DNA of 64,000 bases from assembly GCF_035989885.1 (NCBI RefSeq), contig NZ_CP108518.1:5385001-5449000 (forward strand), given 5' to 3'. This DNA comes from Streptomyces sp. NBC_01232 (GTDB lineage Bacteria; Actinomycetota; Actinomycetes; Streptomycetales; Streptomycetaceae). Made by a program: the position numbers and the translations under genes. The notes beneath the pieces were generated by a model. The model did no database searches. It worked only from the letters and a program-made list of their open reading frames with translations, and was not told the origin of the DNA. This document shows positions 49,041 to 58,057 of this stretch, piece after piece (position 1 is the first letter of the stretch; every line of letters begins with the position of its first letter).

Positions 49041-52000
49041 GTGATCACCTCTTCCTCCGACCGCACCGAACGGCGGCGTACGCGGACCCCCGACGCGTAC
49101 CGCCTCGTGCGCACCGGGCCGGAACGGGTGGATCCCCCTGAGCTGGACGCAGCGCAGCGGGCGGTGGTTGACCACACCGGCGGACCACTCCTGGTTCTCG
49201 CCGGGCCGGGCACCGGGAAGACGACCACGCTGGTCGAGGCCGTGACCGCCCGTGTGGAAGCGGGTACCGACCCCGCCCGGATCCTCATCCTCACCTTCAG
49301 CCGCAAGGCGGCGGTGGAACTGCGCGACCGGGCCGCCCTGCGCCTCGGCGGAGCGCGCGCCCCGCAGGCCACCACCTTCCACTCCTTCTGCTACGGACTG
49401 GTCCGCGCCCACCAGGACACCGACCTCTTCGCCGACCCGCTGCGGCTGCTGTCCGGCCCCGAGCAGGACGTGATGGTCCGCACCCTCCTGGAGGGCCAGC
49501 GCCGGATCCGCTCCATCCGCTGGCCGGACGACCTGCGGGCCGCGCTGACCACGCGCGGGTTCGCCGACGAGGTCCGGGCGGTGCTCGCCCGCGCCCGCGA
49601 GCTGGGCCTCGGGCCGCAGGCCCTCTCCTCGTTCGCCGACCGCATAGGGCGCCCGGACTGGAAGGCGGCGGCGGCCTTCCTCTCCGAGTACCTGGACGTC
49701 CTCGACATGCAGGGCACGCTGGACTACGCGGAGCTCCTGCACCGGGCGGTGCTCCTCGCCGAGCGAACGCCGTCCCTCGCCTCGGCGTACGACGCGATCT
49801 TCATCGACGAGTACCAGGACACGGACGCCTCGCAGCTGCGGCTGCTGCGGGCGCTGACCGGCCCGGGCGGCACGCTGGTCGCCTTCGGCGACCCCGACCA
49901 GTCGATCTACGCCTTCCGGGGCGCCGACATCAACAACGTCCTGGACTTCGAGTCGGCCTTCCCCGGCGCGCGGGTCAAGGCCCTCACCGTCGGCCGCCGC
50001 TCCGGCGCGGCCCTGCTGGCCGCCACCCGGCTCCTCACCACCCGGATGCCGGTCCCGCGGCTGCCGGCCGAGGCGGTCCGCGCTCACCGCAACCTCGCGC
50101 CGGTGCGGGACGGCGGGCGGGTGGAGGTCTTCACGTACCCGACGGCGGGCGCCGAGCTGGACAACATCGCGGACATCCTGCGCCGGGCGCACCTGGAGGA
50201 CGGTGTCCCGTGGCAGGACATGGCCGTCCTGGTCCGCGCCGGGGGCCGCACCCTTCCGGCGATGCGCCGCGCCCTGATCTCGGCGGGAGTCCCGGCCGAG
50301 ACGGACGGCACGGACACCCCGCTGCGCCACGAACCGGCGGTCTCCCCCCTCCTGACGGCCCTCCGCGCCGCGGCCACCGCCGCCGAACCGGCTACGGGCC
50401 CCGTGCCCCCCACCGGCTCTGCCGCCGCGGCCGCGCCGGGCGCGGGCTCCTCGGGAACCGACCCCGACGCCGTCGAGCCCGGCTCTGCCGACGCCGAGCC
50501 GGGTGCCGGCGACCCCGCCGGAGGCGACCAGGCCGGCGAGCTCGCTCGCGCTGTCGGGGTGGGTGGGCGGGAAACATCCCCGGCCGGAGGCGAGCCCGAC
50601 GCCGTCACAGAGAGCCCGGGGTCGAGCCACGCGGACCCCACCGGTGGCGAGCCCGACGCCGTCGAAGCGGGCCCGGGGTCCGACCTCGCGAGCACGGCCG
50701 ACCCCGCCGGAGGCGTCACCGTCGAGGCCGCCCTCACCCTGCTCGCCTCCCCCCTCGGCGGGATGGACGCCGCCGACCTGCGGCGGCTCGGCCGCGCCCT
50801 GCGCGACGAGGAGCGCGCCGCGGGCGTCAAGGTGCCCGCGCCCTCCGACGTGCTGCTCGCCCGCGCCCTCGCCGAGCCGGAACGGCTCACCGCCCACGAC
50901 CCCGCCTACGCCCGCGGCGCGCAGCGCCTCGGCCTGCTCCTGCGCAAGGCCGGCGAGCTCCTCCAGGGCGGCGGCACCGCCGAGGAGGCCCTCTGGGTCC
51001 TCTGGGACGGCACCCCCTGGCCGCAGCGCCTGGAGCGCAGCGCCCGCCGCGGCGGCGCGGCCGGCCGCAACGCCGACCGCGACCTCGACGCCGTCTGCGC
51101 CCTCTTCGACACCGCCGCCCGCGCCGAGGAGCGCACCGGCGGCCGCGGCGCCCTCAACTTCCTCGAACAACTGGAGGCGGAGGACATCGCCGCCGACACG
51201 TTGACGGCCCGTGCCACCCGCTCCGACGCCGTCCGGCTGATGACCGCCCACCGCTCCAAGGGACTGGAGTGGTCCCTCGTCGTCGTCGCCGGCGTCCAGG
51301 AGGGCCTGTGGCCCGACCTCCGCCGCCGCGGCTCCCTCCTGGAGGCCGACCGCATCGGCCGTGACGGTCTTGCCGAGCCCCTCACCCCCGGCGCCCTGCT
51401 CGCCGAGGAGCGCCGGCTCTTCTACGTCGCCGCCACCCGCGCCCGCGACCGCCTCGTCGTCACCGCCGTCAAGGCCCCCGCCGACGACGGCGACCAGCCC
51501 TCCCGCTTCCTCACCGAGCTCGGCGTCCCCCCGCGGGACGTCACCGGCCGCCCCCGCCGCCCCCTCGCCGTCGCCGCGCTCGTCGCCGAGCTGCGCGCGA
51601 CCACCGTCGACCCCGACGCCTCGCCCGCCCTGCGCGACGCGGCCGCCCGCCGCCTCGCCCGCCTCGCCGCGCTCACCGACGACGAGGACCGCCCCCTGGT
51701 CCCCGCCGCGCACCCGCAGCGCTGGTGGGGCCTGTACGAGCCCACCCGCAGCAGCGTCCCGCTGCGCGACCGGGACCGGCCCGTCGCCCTGTCCGGCAGC
51801 GCCCTGGAGCAGCTCGCCAACACCTGCTCCCTCCAGTGGTTCCTCGGCCGCGAGGTCAAGGCCGACACCCCCTCCACCGCCGCCCAGGGCTTCGGCAACG
51901 TCGTCCACGTCCTCGCCGACGAGGTCGCCTCCGGACGTACCCCCGCCGATCTGGCCGTCCTCATGGAACGGCTCGACTCGGTGTGGGACGCCCTCGCCTT

Positions 52001-52583
52001 CGACGCGCCCTGGAAGTCCCGCCAGGAGAAGGACAACGCCCGCGCCGCCCTGGAGCGCTTCCTGCGCTGGCACACCACCGACCGCGGGGGCCGGGCGGCC
52101 GTCGCCACGGAGCACGAGTTCGACGTCACACTCGAGGCCGGTGACGTCGCCGTCCGCATCCGGGGCTCCATGGACCGGGTCGAGGCGGACCCGCAGGGGC
52201 GTGCGTACGTCGTCGACTTCAAGACCGGCAAGTCCGCGCCGACCCGGGACGAGGTCGCCCGCCACCCCCAGCTCGCCGTGTACCAGCTCGCCGTCCGCGA
52301 GGGCGCCGTCGACGACGTCTTCGACGGCGTGCGCCCGCCGCCCGGCGGCGCCGAGCTCGTCCAGCTCCGCCAGGGCGCCGCGATCCGCGAGGGCGGCGAG
52401 GCGGTGCCCAAGGTCCAGGCCCAGCAGCCGCTCGACGGGGAGTGGGTCGGGGACCTGCTGGCCACTGCCGCGGGCCGGGTGCTGGACGAGCGGTTCGCGC
52501 CCGCCGCCGGCCGCCACTGCGACCACTGCTCCTTCCGCAGCTCGTGCAGCGCCCGCCCGGAGGGCCGCCAGACCGTCGAGTGA
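49041..52583 (+). CDS. adnA: AdnA-type helicase-nuclease subunit (UvrD motor plus RecB/AddB-like nuclease)
   Basis: A 1180-residue subunit of a double-strand break resection complex. SF1A helicase motifs: AGPGTGKTTTLVEAV, TFSRKAAVELRDR, IFIDEYQDTDASQL, FGDPDQSIYAFRGAD, MTAHRSKGLEW, LFYVAATRARDRLV. The C-terminal nuclease has DRVEADPQGRAYVVDFKTGK (Asp and D-x-K) and the Fe-S staple Cys: one in NTCSLQWFLG and three in HCDHCSFRSSC. Residues about 446-558 are a Pro/Gly/Asp-rich low-complexity insert. A start at GTG 49041 is likely; no clear ribosome binding site. With AdnB it makes the mycobacterial-type AdnAB motor. Confidence 0.92.
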   Translation: MITSSSDRTERRRTRTPDAYRLVRTGPERVDPPELDAAQRAVVDHTGGPLLVLAGPGTGKTTTLVEAVTARVEAGTDPARILILTFSRKAAVELRDRAALRLGGARAPQATTFHSFCYGLVRAHQDTDLFADPLRLLSGPEQDVMVRTLLEGQRRIRSIRWPDDLRAALTTRGFADEVRAVLARARELGLGPQALSSFADRIGRPDWKAAAAFLSEYLDVLDMQGTLDYAELLHRAVLLAERTPSLASAYDAIFIDEYQDTDASQLRLLRALTGPGGTLVAFGDPDQSIYAFRGADINNVLDFESAFPGARVKALTVGRRSGAALLAATRLLTTRMPVPRLPAEAVRAHRNLAPVRDGGRVEVFTYPTAGAELDNIADILRRAHLEDGVPWQDMAVLVRAGGRTLPAMRRALISAGVPAETDGTDTPLRHEPAVSPLLTALRAAATAAEPATGPVPPTGSAAAAAPGAGSSGTDPDAVEPGSADAEPGAGDPAGGDQAGELARAVGVGGRETSPAGGEPDAVTESPGSSHADPTGGEPDAVEAGPGSDLASTADPAGGVTVEAALTLLASPLGGMDAADLRRLGRALRDEERAAGVKVPAPSDVLLARALAEPERLTAHDPAYARGAQRLGLLLRKAGELLQGGGTAEEALWVLWDGTPWPQRLERSARRGGAAGRNADRDLDAVCALFDTAARAEERTGGRGALNFLEQLEAEDIAADTLTARATRSDAVRLMTAHRSKGLEWSLVVVAGVQEGLWPDLRRRGSLLEADRIGRDGLAEPLTPGALLAEERRLFYVAATRARDRLVVTAVKAPADDGDQPSRFLTELGVPPRDVTGRPRRPLAVAALVAELRATTVDPDASPALRDAAARRLARLAALTDDEDRPLVPAAHPQRWWGLYEPTRSSVPLRDRDRPVALSGSALEQLANTCSLQWFLGREVKADTPSTAAQGFGNVVHVLADEVASGRTPADLAVLMERLDSVWDALAFDAPWKSRQEKDNARAALERFLRWHTTDRGGRAAVATEHEFDVTLEAGDVAVRIRGSMDRVEADPQGRAYVVDFKTGKSAPTRDEVARHPQLAVYQLAVREGAVDDVFDGVRPPPGGAELVQLRQGAAIREGGEAVPKVQAQQPLDGEWVGDLLATAAGRVLDERFAPAAGRHCDHCSFRSSCSARPEGRQTVE

Positions 52584-52650
52584 GCCCGGGGCAGGGGCGG
52601 CCACCGCGGCTGCGGTGGCCGGGGCGGTCGGGGCTGTCGGTGGGGGCGGC

Positions 52651-52656
52651 TAGCCT
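52651..52656 (+). promoter_or_regulatory. -10 box (TAGCCT) before adnB, leaderless start
   Basis: TAGCCT is followed by TTTTAC (6 nt) and the adnB GTG at 52663. It suggests a separate leaderless adnB transcript in addition to read-through from adnA. Confidence 0.5.
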
Positions 52657-52662
52657 TTTTAC

Positions 52663-55600
52663 GTGCCCGCGCGTCCGCCCGCCCTCTCCGACCCCGAGCA
52701 GCTCAAGGAGCTCCTCGGGATCCCTTTCACGCCCGAACAGATGGCCTGCGTCACCGCCCCGCCCGCCCCGCAGGTCGTCGTCGCCGGCGCGGGCTCCGGC
52801 AAGACCACCGTCATGGCGGCCCGCGTGGTCTGGCTCGTGGGCACCGGCGCCGTCGCCCCCGAGCAGGTGCTCGGCCTGACCTTCACCAACAAGGCCGCCG
52901 GCGAACTGTCCGAGCGCGTGCGCAAGGCCCTGGCACGGGCCGGCATCACCGATCCGGACCCCTCCCCGGCCGACGCCGACGCCGTCGGCGGCGAGCCCCG
53001 CATCTCCACCTACCACGCCTTCGCCGGCCAGCTCCTGAAGGACCACGGCCTGCGCATCGGCCTGGAACCCAGCTCCCGCCTGCTCGCCGACGCCACCCGC
53101 TTCCAGCTCGCCGCGAAGGTGCTGCGCGAGGCCCCCGGCCCCTACCCCTCGCTCACCAAGTCCGTCCCCGACCTCGTCGGAGACCTCCTCGCGCTCGACG
53201 GAGAGCTCTCCGAGCACCTCGTCGAGCCCGAGCACCTGCGCCTGCACGACACCGGACTGCTGGACGTGCTCGCCGGCACCAAGCTCACCAACGAGGACCT
53301 CCGCAAGGTCCCGGAGGCCGTGCGCGGCCGCCTCGAACTGCTGGAACTGGTCGTCCGCTACCGCGCCGCCAAACGCTCCCGCGACCTCTTCGACTTCAGC
53401 GACCAGATAGCCCTCTCCGCACAGCTCGCCACCACCCGGCCCGAGGTGGGGGCGCTGCTGCGCGAGGAGTTCCGGGTGGTCCTGCTCGACGAGTACCAGG
53501 ACACCTCCGTCGCCCAGCGGCTGCTGCTGTCCGGCCTCTTCGGCGCGGGCTCCGGCCATGCCGTGACCGCCGTCGGCGACCCCTGCCAGGCGATCTACGG
53601 CTGGCGCGGGGCCTCCGTCGCCAACCTCGACGACTTCCCTGAGCACTTCCCGCACGCCGACGGCACCCCCGCCACCCGGCTCTCCCTCAGTGAGAACCGG
53701 CGCAGCGGCGGCCGCCTGCTGGACCTCGCCAACGGTCTCGCCGCCCCGCTGCGCGCCATGCACGAGGGCGTGGAGGCGCTGCGCCCGGCGCCGGGGGCGG
53801 AGGCTGCCGGGCAGGTCCGCTGCGCCCTGCTGGAGACGCACGCGCAGGAGCTCGACTGGCTCGCCGACTCCGTGGCCCACCTGGTCCGGACCGGGACCGA
53901 GCCGCGCGAGATCGCCGTACTGTGCCGCTCCGCCGGGGATTTCGCGCAGATCCAGGCCGTGCTGGTGGACCGGGACGTGCCGGTGGAGGTCGTCGGCCTC
54001 TCCGGGCTGCTGCACCTGCCCGAGGTCGCCGACCTCGTCGCCGTCTGCGAGGTCCTCCAGGACCCGGGAGCCAACGCCTCCCTGGTCCGGCTCCTGATCG
54101 GCCCGCGCTGGCGGATCGGCGCGCGCGACCTGGCCCTGCTGGGCCGCCGGGCGCGGCTCCTGGTGGGCCGGTCGCCCGCCGAGTCCGACCCGGACGAACG
54201 GCTCGCGGCGGCCGTGGAGGGTGTGGACCCGGCCGAGATCGTGTCGCTGGCCGACGCCCTGGAGACCTTCCTCGACGGCTCCGGCCAGGCCCCGGACGAC
54301 CTGCCCTTCTCCGCGGAGGCCCGGGTCCGCTTCGCGCACCTCGCCCAGGAGCTGCGCGACCTGCGGCGTTCCCTCGCGGACCCGCTGATGGACGTACTGC
54401 ACCGGGTGCTGGGCGCCACCGGCCTGGAGGTGGAGCTGTCGGCCTCCCCGCACGCGCTGGCGGCCCGCCGCCGCGAGACGCTGTCGAACTTCATGGACGT
54501 CGCGGCCGGTTTCGCCGCCCTGGACGGCGAGGCCACGCTGCTGGCCTTCCTGGCGTTCCTGCGCACGGCCGCCCAGTACGAGAAGGGCCTGGACCACGCC
54601 CTGCCCGGCGGCGAGAACACGGTCAAGGTGCTCACCGCCCACAAGTCCAAGGGCCTGGAGTGGGACGTGGTGGTGGTCCCGGACCTGTGCGCGGGGGCCT
54701 TCCCGAAGGAGAAGCCGCCGGAGGCCTGGACCTCGTACGCGAAGGTCCTCCCGTACGCGCTGCGCGGCGACGCCCCCACCCTGCCCGGGGACCCGGCCTG
54801 GACCTCGGCCGGCCTGAAGGCCTTCAAGGCCGCCCTCAAGGACCACAAGGCGGTGGAGGAGCTCCGCCTCGGCTATGTGACCTTCACCCGGCCGCGCTCC
54901 CTGCTGCTGGCCTCCGGCCACTGGTGGGGCCCGAGCCAGAAGAAGCGCCGTGGGCCCTCGGCGTTCCTGGAGGCCCTGTACGAGCACTGCGCGGCCGGTT
55001 TCGGCGAGATCGAGGCCTGGGCGGACGAGCCCGATCCCACCGCCGAGAACCCGGCGCTGTCCGGGGAGTCCACCCAGGACCACTCCTGGCCCCTCCCGCT
55101 CGACCCGCAGTCCCTCACCCTGCGCCGCGCGGCGGCCGCCCTGGTGGAGTCCTACCTCGCGGCCCCGCCCCCGCAGGAGGACGAGTCCTACCTCTGGCCC
55201 CCGGACTGCGAAGAGCCGTGGCCGGCCGAAGACCCCTGGGAACCCGACCTAGCGTCCGACGACCAGGACGACGACCGCCGGTCCGGCGAAGCCTGGGCGC
55301 CCTCGGGGCCGGACGCGGACGACGTCCGGCCCGCCGAGGCCCACGCCGCCCCCGTCAGGGGCCGGGGCGACGACCACCGGTCCGGCGACGCCTGGGCGCC
55401 TCAGGGCTCGGACGACCTCTGGGCCACCGAGGGAGACCTCGCCCCTGCCCGGAGGCAGGACGACGACCGCCGGTCCGGCGACGCCTGGGCACCTCCGGGG
55501 CCGGCCTCGGACGACCTCTGGGCGGCCGAGGCCGCGCAGGCCTCCGGGCGGCCGGGGCCGGCAGGCCGGGCCGTCCCCGGGGTCCGGGGCAGCGCCCCGG

Positions 55601-56571
55601 TTTCGGGAAGGGGCGGGGTGGGGGACGAATCCGCCTCCGCCCACCCCACCGCCGCGCCGGACGACGACCTCTGGGCCGGAGCGTCCCCGTCCGCCTCCGG
55701 AGCGACTGCATCGACCCCGCACGCGCGGCAGGGCGCACCCGCCGGTCGGCATGCCGTCCCGCAGGACGACGACCTCTGGCCGGAGGCCGAGCACCAAGCC
55801 CCCGCTGCGGCGGCCGTACCCGGCCCCCCCGCCGGGAGGCACCTCGTACCCGAAGAGGCCCGCGCCGTCGCCTCCTGGGACCGCGACCTCGACGCCCTCG
55901 AGGGCGAGCTCCGCCGAGCCCGAGCCGCCGTCCGTGACGTCGAGCTGCCCTCCGCCCTGTCCGCCAGCCAGCTCCTGCGGCTCGCCGCCGACGAGCAGGG
56001 CTTCGTACGCGACCTCGCCCGCCCCATGCCGAGGCCCCCGCAGCCCGCCGCCCGCCAGGGCACCCGGTTCCACGCCTGGGTCGAGTCCCGCTTCGACGAA
56101 CTGCCGCTGCCGTTCCTCGACGTCCTCGACCCCGTCGCCGACCTCCCGGGCGCCGGTTCCGACCAGGAGATCGCCGACGAGGCCGACCTCGACTCCCTCA
56201 AGGCCGCCTTCGAACGCAGCCCGTACGCGGACCGCCCCCCGTACCGCATGGAGGCCCCGGTCCAGCTGACCCTCGCCGGCCGGGTGATCCGCGGCCGGAT
56301 CGACGCCGTCTACCGCGACCCGGACGGCTCGTACGAGATCGTCGACTGGAAGACCGGCCGGACCACGGAGGCCGACCCGCTCCAGCTCGCCGTCTACCGC
56401 GTGGCCTGGGCAGAGGCCACCGGCACCCCGCTCGACCGCGTCTCCGCCGTCTTCCTGCACGTCCGCAGCGGCCGCGTGATCCGCCCCCGCAACCTCCCCG
56501 ACCGCGCCCGCCTTGAGCGGATCCTCCAAGGCGAAACGGCCCCGGACGGTGCCCACCGGGCGGACGGCTAG
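52663..56571 (+). CDS. adnB: AdnB-type helicase-nuclease subunit
   Basis: A 1302-residue partner of AdnA. Motor motifs: VAGAGSGKTTVMAARVV (Walker A), TFTNKAAGELSERVR, VLLDEYQDTSVAQ, VGDPCQAIYGWRGA, LTAHKSKGLEWDVV, GYVTFTRPRSLLLA. The nuclease at the C-terminus has GTRFHAWVESR (His), IRGRIDAVYRDPDGSYEIVD and DWKTGR. No four-Cys Fe-S staple is seen in this subunit. Between motor and nuclease (about residues 860-1070) lies a low-complexity linker with repeated DD-R-SGDAWAP and DDLWA blocks. In mycobacteria AdnB is the lead motor, shorter than this one. Confidence 0.92.
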   Translation: MPARPPALSDPEQLKELLGIPFTPEQMACVTAPPAPQVVVAGAGSGKTTVMAARVVWLVGTGAVAPEQVLGLTFTNKAAGELSERVRKALARAGITDPDPSPADADAVGGEPRISTYHAFAGQLLKDHGLRIGLEPSSRLLADATRFQLAAKVLREAPGPYPSLTKSVPDLVGDLLALDGELSEHLVEPEHLRLHDTGLLDVLAGTKLTNEDLRKVPEAVRGRLELLELVVRYRAAKRSRDLFDFSDQIALSAQLATTRPEVGALLREEFRVVLLDEYQDTSVAQRLLLSGLFGAGSGHAVTAVGDPCQAIYGWRGASVANLDDFPEHFPHADGTPATRLSLSENRRSGGRLLDLANGLAAPLRAMHEGVEALRPAPGAEAAGQVRCALLETHAQELDWLADSVAHLVRTGTEPREIAVLCRSAGDFAQIQAVLVDRDVPVEVVGLSGLLHLPEVADLVAVCEVLQDPGANASLVRLLIGPRWRIGARDLALLGRRARLLVGRSPAESDPDERLAAAVEGVDPAEIVSLADALETFLDGSGQAPDDLPFSAEARVRFAHLAQELRDLRRSLADPLMDVLHRVLGATGLEVELSASPHALAARRRETLSNFMDVAAGFAALDGEATLLAFLAFLRTAAQYEKGLDHALPGGENTVKVLTAHKSKGLEWDVVVVPDLCAGAFPKEKPPEAWTSYAKVLPYALRGDAPTLPGDPAWTSAGLKAFKAALKDHKAVEELRLGYVTFTRPRSLLLASGHWWGPSQKKRRGPSAFLEALYEHCAAGFGEIEAWADEPDPTAENPALSGESTQDHSWPLPLDPQSLTLRRAAAALVESYLAAPPPQEDESYLWPPDCEEPWPAEDPWEPDLASDDQDDDRRSGEAWAPSGPDADDVRPAEAHAAPVRGRGDDHRSGDAWAPQGSDDLWATEGDLAPARRQDDDRRSGDAWAPPGPASDDLWAAEAAQASGRPGPAGRAVPGVRGSAPVSGRGGVGDESASAHPTAAPDDDLWAGASPSASGATASTPHARQGAPAGRHAVPQDDDLWPEAEHQAPAAAAVPGPPAGRHLVPEEARAVASWDRDLDALEGELRRARAAVRDVELPSALSASQLLRLAADEQGFVRDLARPMPRPPQPAARQGTRFHAWVESRFDELPLPFLDVLDPVADLPGAGSDQEIADEADLDSLKAAFERSPYADRPPYRMEAPVQLTLAGRVIRGRIDAVYRDPDGSYEIVDWKTGRTTEADPLQLAVYRVAWAEATGTPLDRVSAVFLHVRSGRVIRPRNLPDRARLERILQGETAPDGAHRADG
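55265..55540 (+). repeat. Degenerate tandem repeat inside adnB (about 95-100 bp units)
   Basis: Three copies of GACGACC-CCGGTCCGGCGA-GCCTGGGC start near 55268, 55370 and 55464, each followed by a GACGACCTCTGGGCC-like block in the later two. They encode the acidic DDxRSGDAWAP linker motif. Confidence 0.65.
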
Positions 56572-56574
56572 GCT
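56569..56574 (+). promoter_or_regulatory. -10 box (TAGGCT), leaderless dipeptidase start
   Basis: TAGGCT ends 6 nt before the ATG at 56581. It overlaps the adnB stop codon. Confidence 0.5.
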
Positions 56575-56580
56575 CGGGGC

Positions 56581-57993
56581 ATGAGCGACACCCCGCCGGA
56601 CAACGTCGTCCGCACGTACATCGACACGCACCGCGCCGCCTTCCTCGACGACCTCGCCGAGTGGCTGCGCATTCCCTCCGTGTCGGCGCAGCCCGAGCAC
56701 GCGGGCGATGTACGCCGCAGCGCCGAATGGCTCGCGGCCAAGCTCAAGGAGACCGGCTTCCCGGTCGCCGAGGTGTGGGAGACCCCCGGCGCGCCCGCCG
56801 TCTTCGCGCACTGGCCCAGCGAGGACCCGGACGCCCCGACCGTCCTCGTGTACGGGCACCACGACGTACAGCCCGCCGCCCTCGCCGACGGCTGGCACAC
56901 CGACCCGTTCGAGCCGGTGATCCGCGACGGCCGCATGTACGGGCGCGGCGCCGCCGACGACAAGGGGCAGGTGTTCTTCCACACCCTCGGGGTGCGGGCG
57001 CATCTGGCCGCCACCGGCGCCGCCGCGCCCGCCGTGCACCTCAAGCTGATCGTCGAGGGCGAGGAGGAGTCCGGCTCCGTCCACTTCCGCGACCTCGTCG
57101 AGACCCGCGCCGCCGAGCTCGCCGCCGACGTCGTGATCGTCTCCGACACCGGCATGTGGTCCGAGACCACCCCCACCGTCTGCACCGGCATGCGCGGTGT
57201 CGCCGACTGCGAGATCGACCTCCACGGCCCGGACCAGGACATCCACTCCGGCGCCTTCGGCGGCGCCGTCCCCAACCCGGCCACCGCCGCCGCCCGCCTG
57301 GTCGCGGCCCTGCACGACGCCGACGGGCGGGTCACGATCCCCGGCTTCTACGACAACATCGCCGAGCTGACCGACGCGGAGCGCGCGCTCATCGCCGAGC
57401 TGCCCTTCGACGAGTCCGAGTGGCTGCGCACCGCCAAGTCCCACGCGGCCGCAGGCGAGGCCGGGTACTCCACCCTGGAGCGCGTCTGGGCCCGCCCCAC
57501 CGCCGAGGTCAACGGCATCGGCGGTGGCTACCAGGGCCCCGGCGGCAAGACCATCGTGCCCGCCTCCGCCCACCTGAAGCTGTCGTTCCGCCTGGTGTCC
57601 GGGCAGGACCCGTACGAGGTAGAGGCCGCCGTCAGGGACTGGGTCGCGGCCGGGATCCCGGACGGGATCCGGCACTCCATCACCTTCGGCGCACCGACCC
57701 GCCCGTGCCTGACCCCGCTGGACCACCCGGCCCTGCAGTCGGTCGTGCGGGCCATGGGCCGCGCCTTCGGCCAGAAGATCCGCTTCACGCGGGAGGGCGG
57801 CTCCGGCCCCGCGGCGGACCTCCAGGACGTCCTCGGCGCGCCCGTCCTCTTCCTCGGCATCTCGGTGCCGTCCGACGGCTGGCACTCGCCGAACGAGAAG
57901 GTCGAGCTGGACCTGCTGCTCAAGGGTGTCGAGACGACCGCCTACCTCTGGGGAGACCTGGCCGCCCACCACAGCCACCGCACCACCGCCTGA
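56581..57993 (+). CDS. M20-family dipeptidase/metallopeptidase
   Basis: A 470-residue protein, longer than dapE and of the carnosinase/PepV-like M20 branch. Metal-site motifs: VLVYGHHDVQPA (His and Asp), RGAADDKGQVFFH (bridging Asp), IVEGEEESGS (catalytic Glu then metal Glu), IVSDTGMWS, and a late SDGWHSPNEKVEL His. The lid domain is between about residues 200 and 330 with DIHSGAFGGAVPNP. It is cytoplasmic, and probably cleaves dipeptides. In the mycobacterial block no equivalent gene stands here as I recall. A leaderless start is likely. Confidence 0.92.
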   Translation: MSDTPPDNVVRTYIDTHRAAFLDDLAEWLRIPSVSAQPEHAGDVRRSAEWLAAKLKETGFPVAEVWETPGAPAVFAHWPSEDPDAPTVLVYGHHDVQPAALADGWHTDPFEPVIRDGRMYGRGAADDKGQVFFHTLGVRAHLAATGAAAPAVHLKLIVEGEEESGSVHFRDLVETRAAELAADVVIVSDTGMWSETTPTVCTGMRGVADCEIDLHGPDQDIHSGAFGGAVPNPATAAARLVAALHDADGRVTIPGFYDNIAELTDAERALIAELPFDESEWLRTAKSHAAAGEAGYSTLERVWARPTAEVNGIGGGYQGPGGKTIVPASAHLKLSFRLVSGQDPYEVEAAVRDWVAAGIPDGIRHSITFGAPTRPCLTPLDHPALQSVVRAMGRAFGQKIRFTREGGSGPAADLQDVLGAPVLFLGISVPSDGWHSPNEKVELDLLLKGVETTAYLWGDLAAHHSHRTTA

Positions 57994-58057
57994 CCCGACG
58001 CACACACCTGTCGTACCGAGCCTGCCTGTCCCACCACCGGGGGAGTTGGAAGTACCT

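Noticed and set aside
48363..52604. 1413-codon minus-strand ORF over ATL and adnA
   Set aside because: Shadow of adnA: no recognisable motif, and the adnA strand shows complete helicase and nuclease motifs.
52219..55083. 954-codon minus-strand ORF over adnB
   Set aside because: Antisense shadow of the AdnB motor; low-complexity Gly/Gln/Val sequence only.
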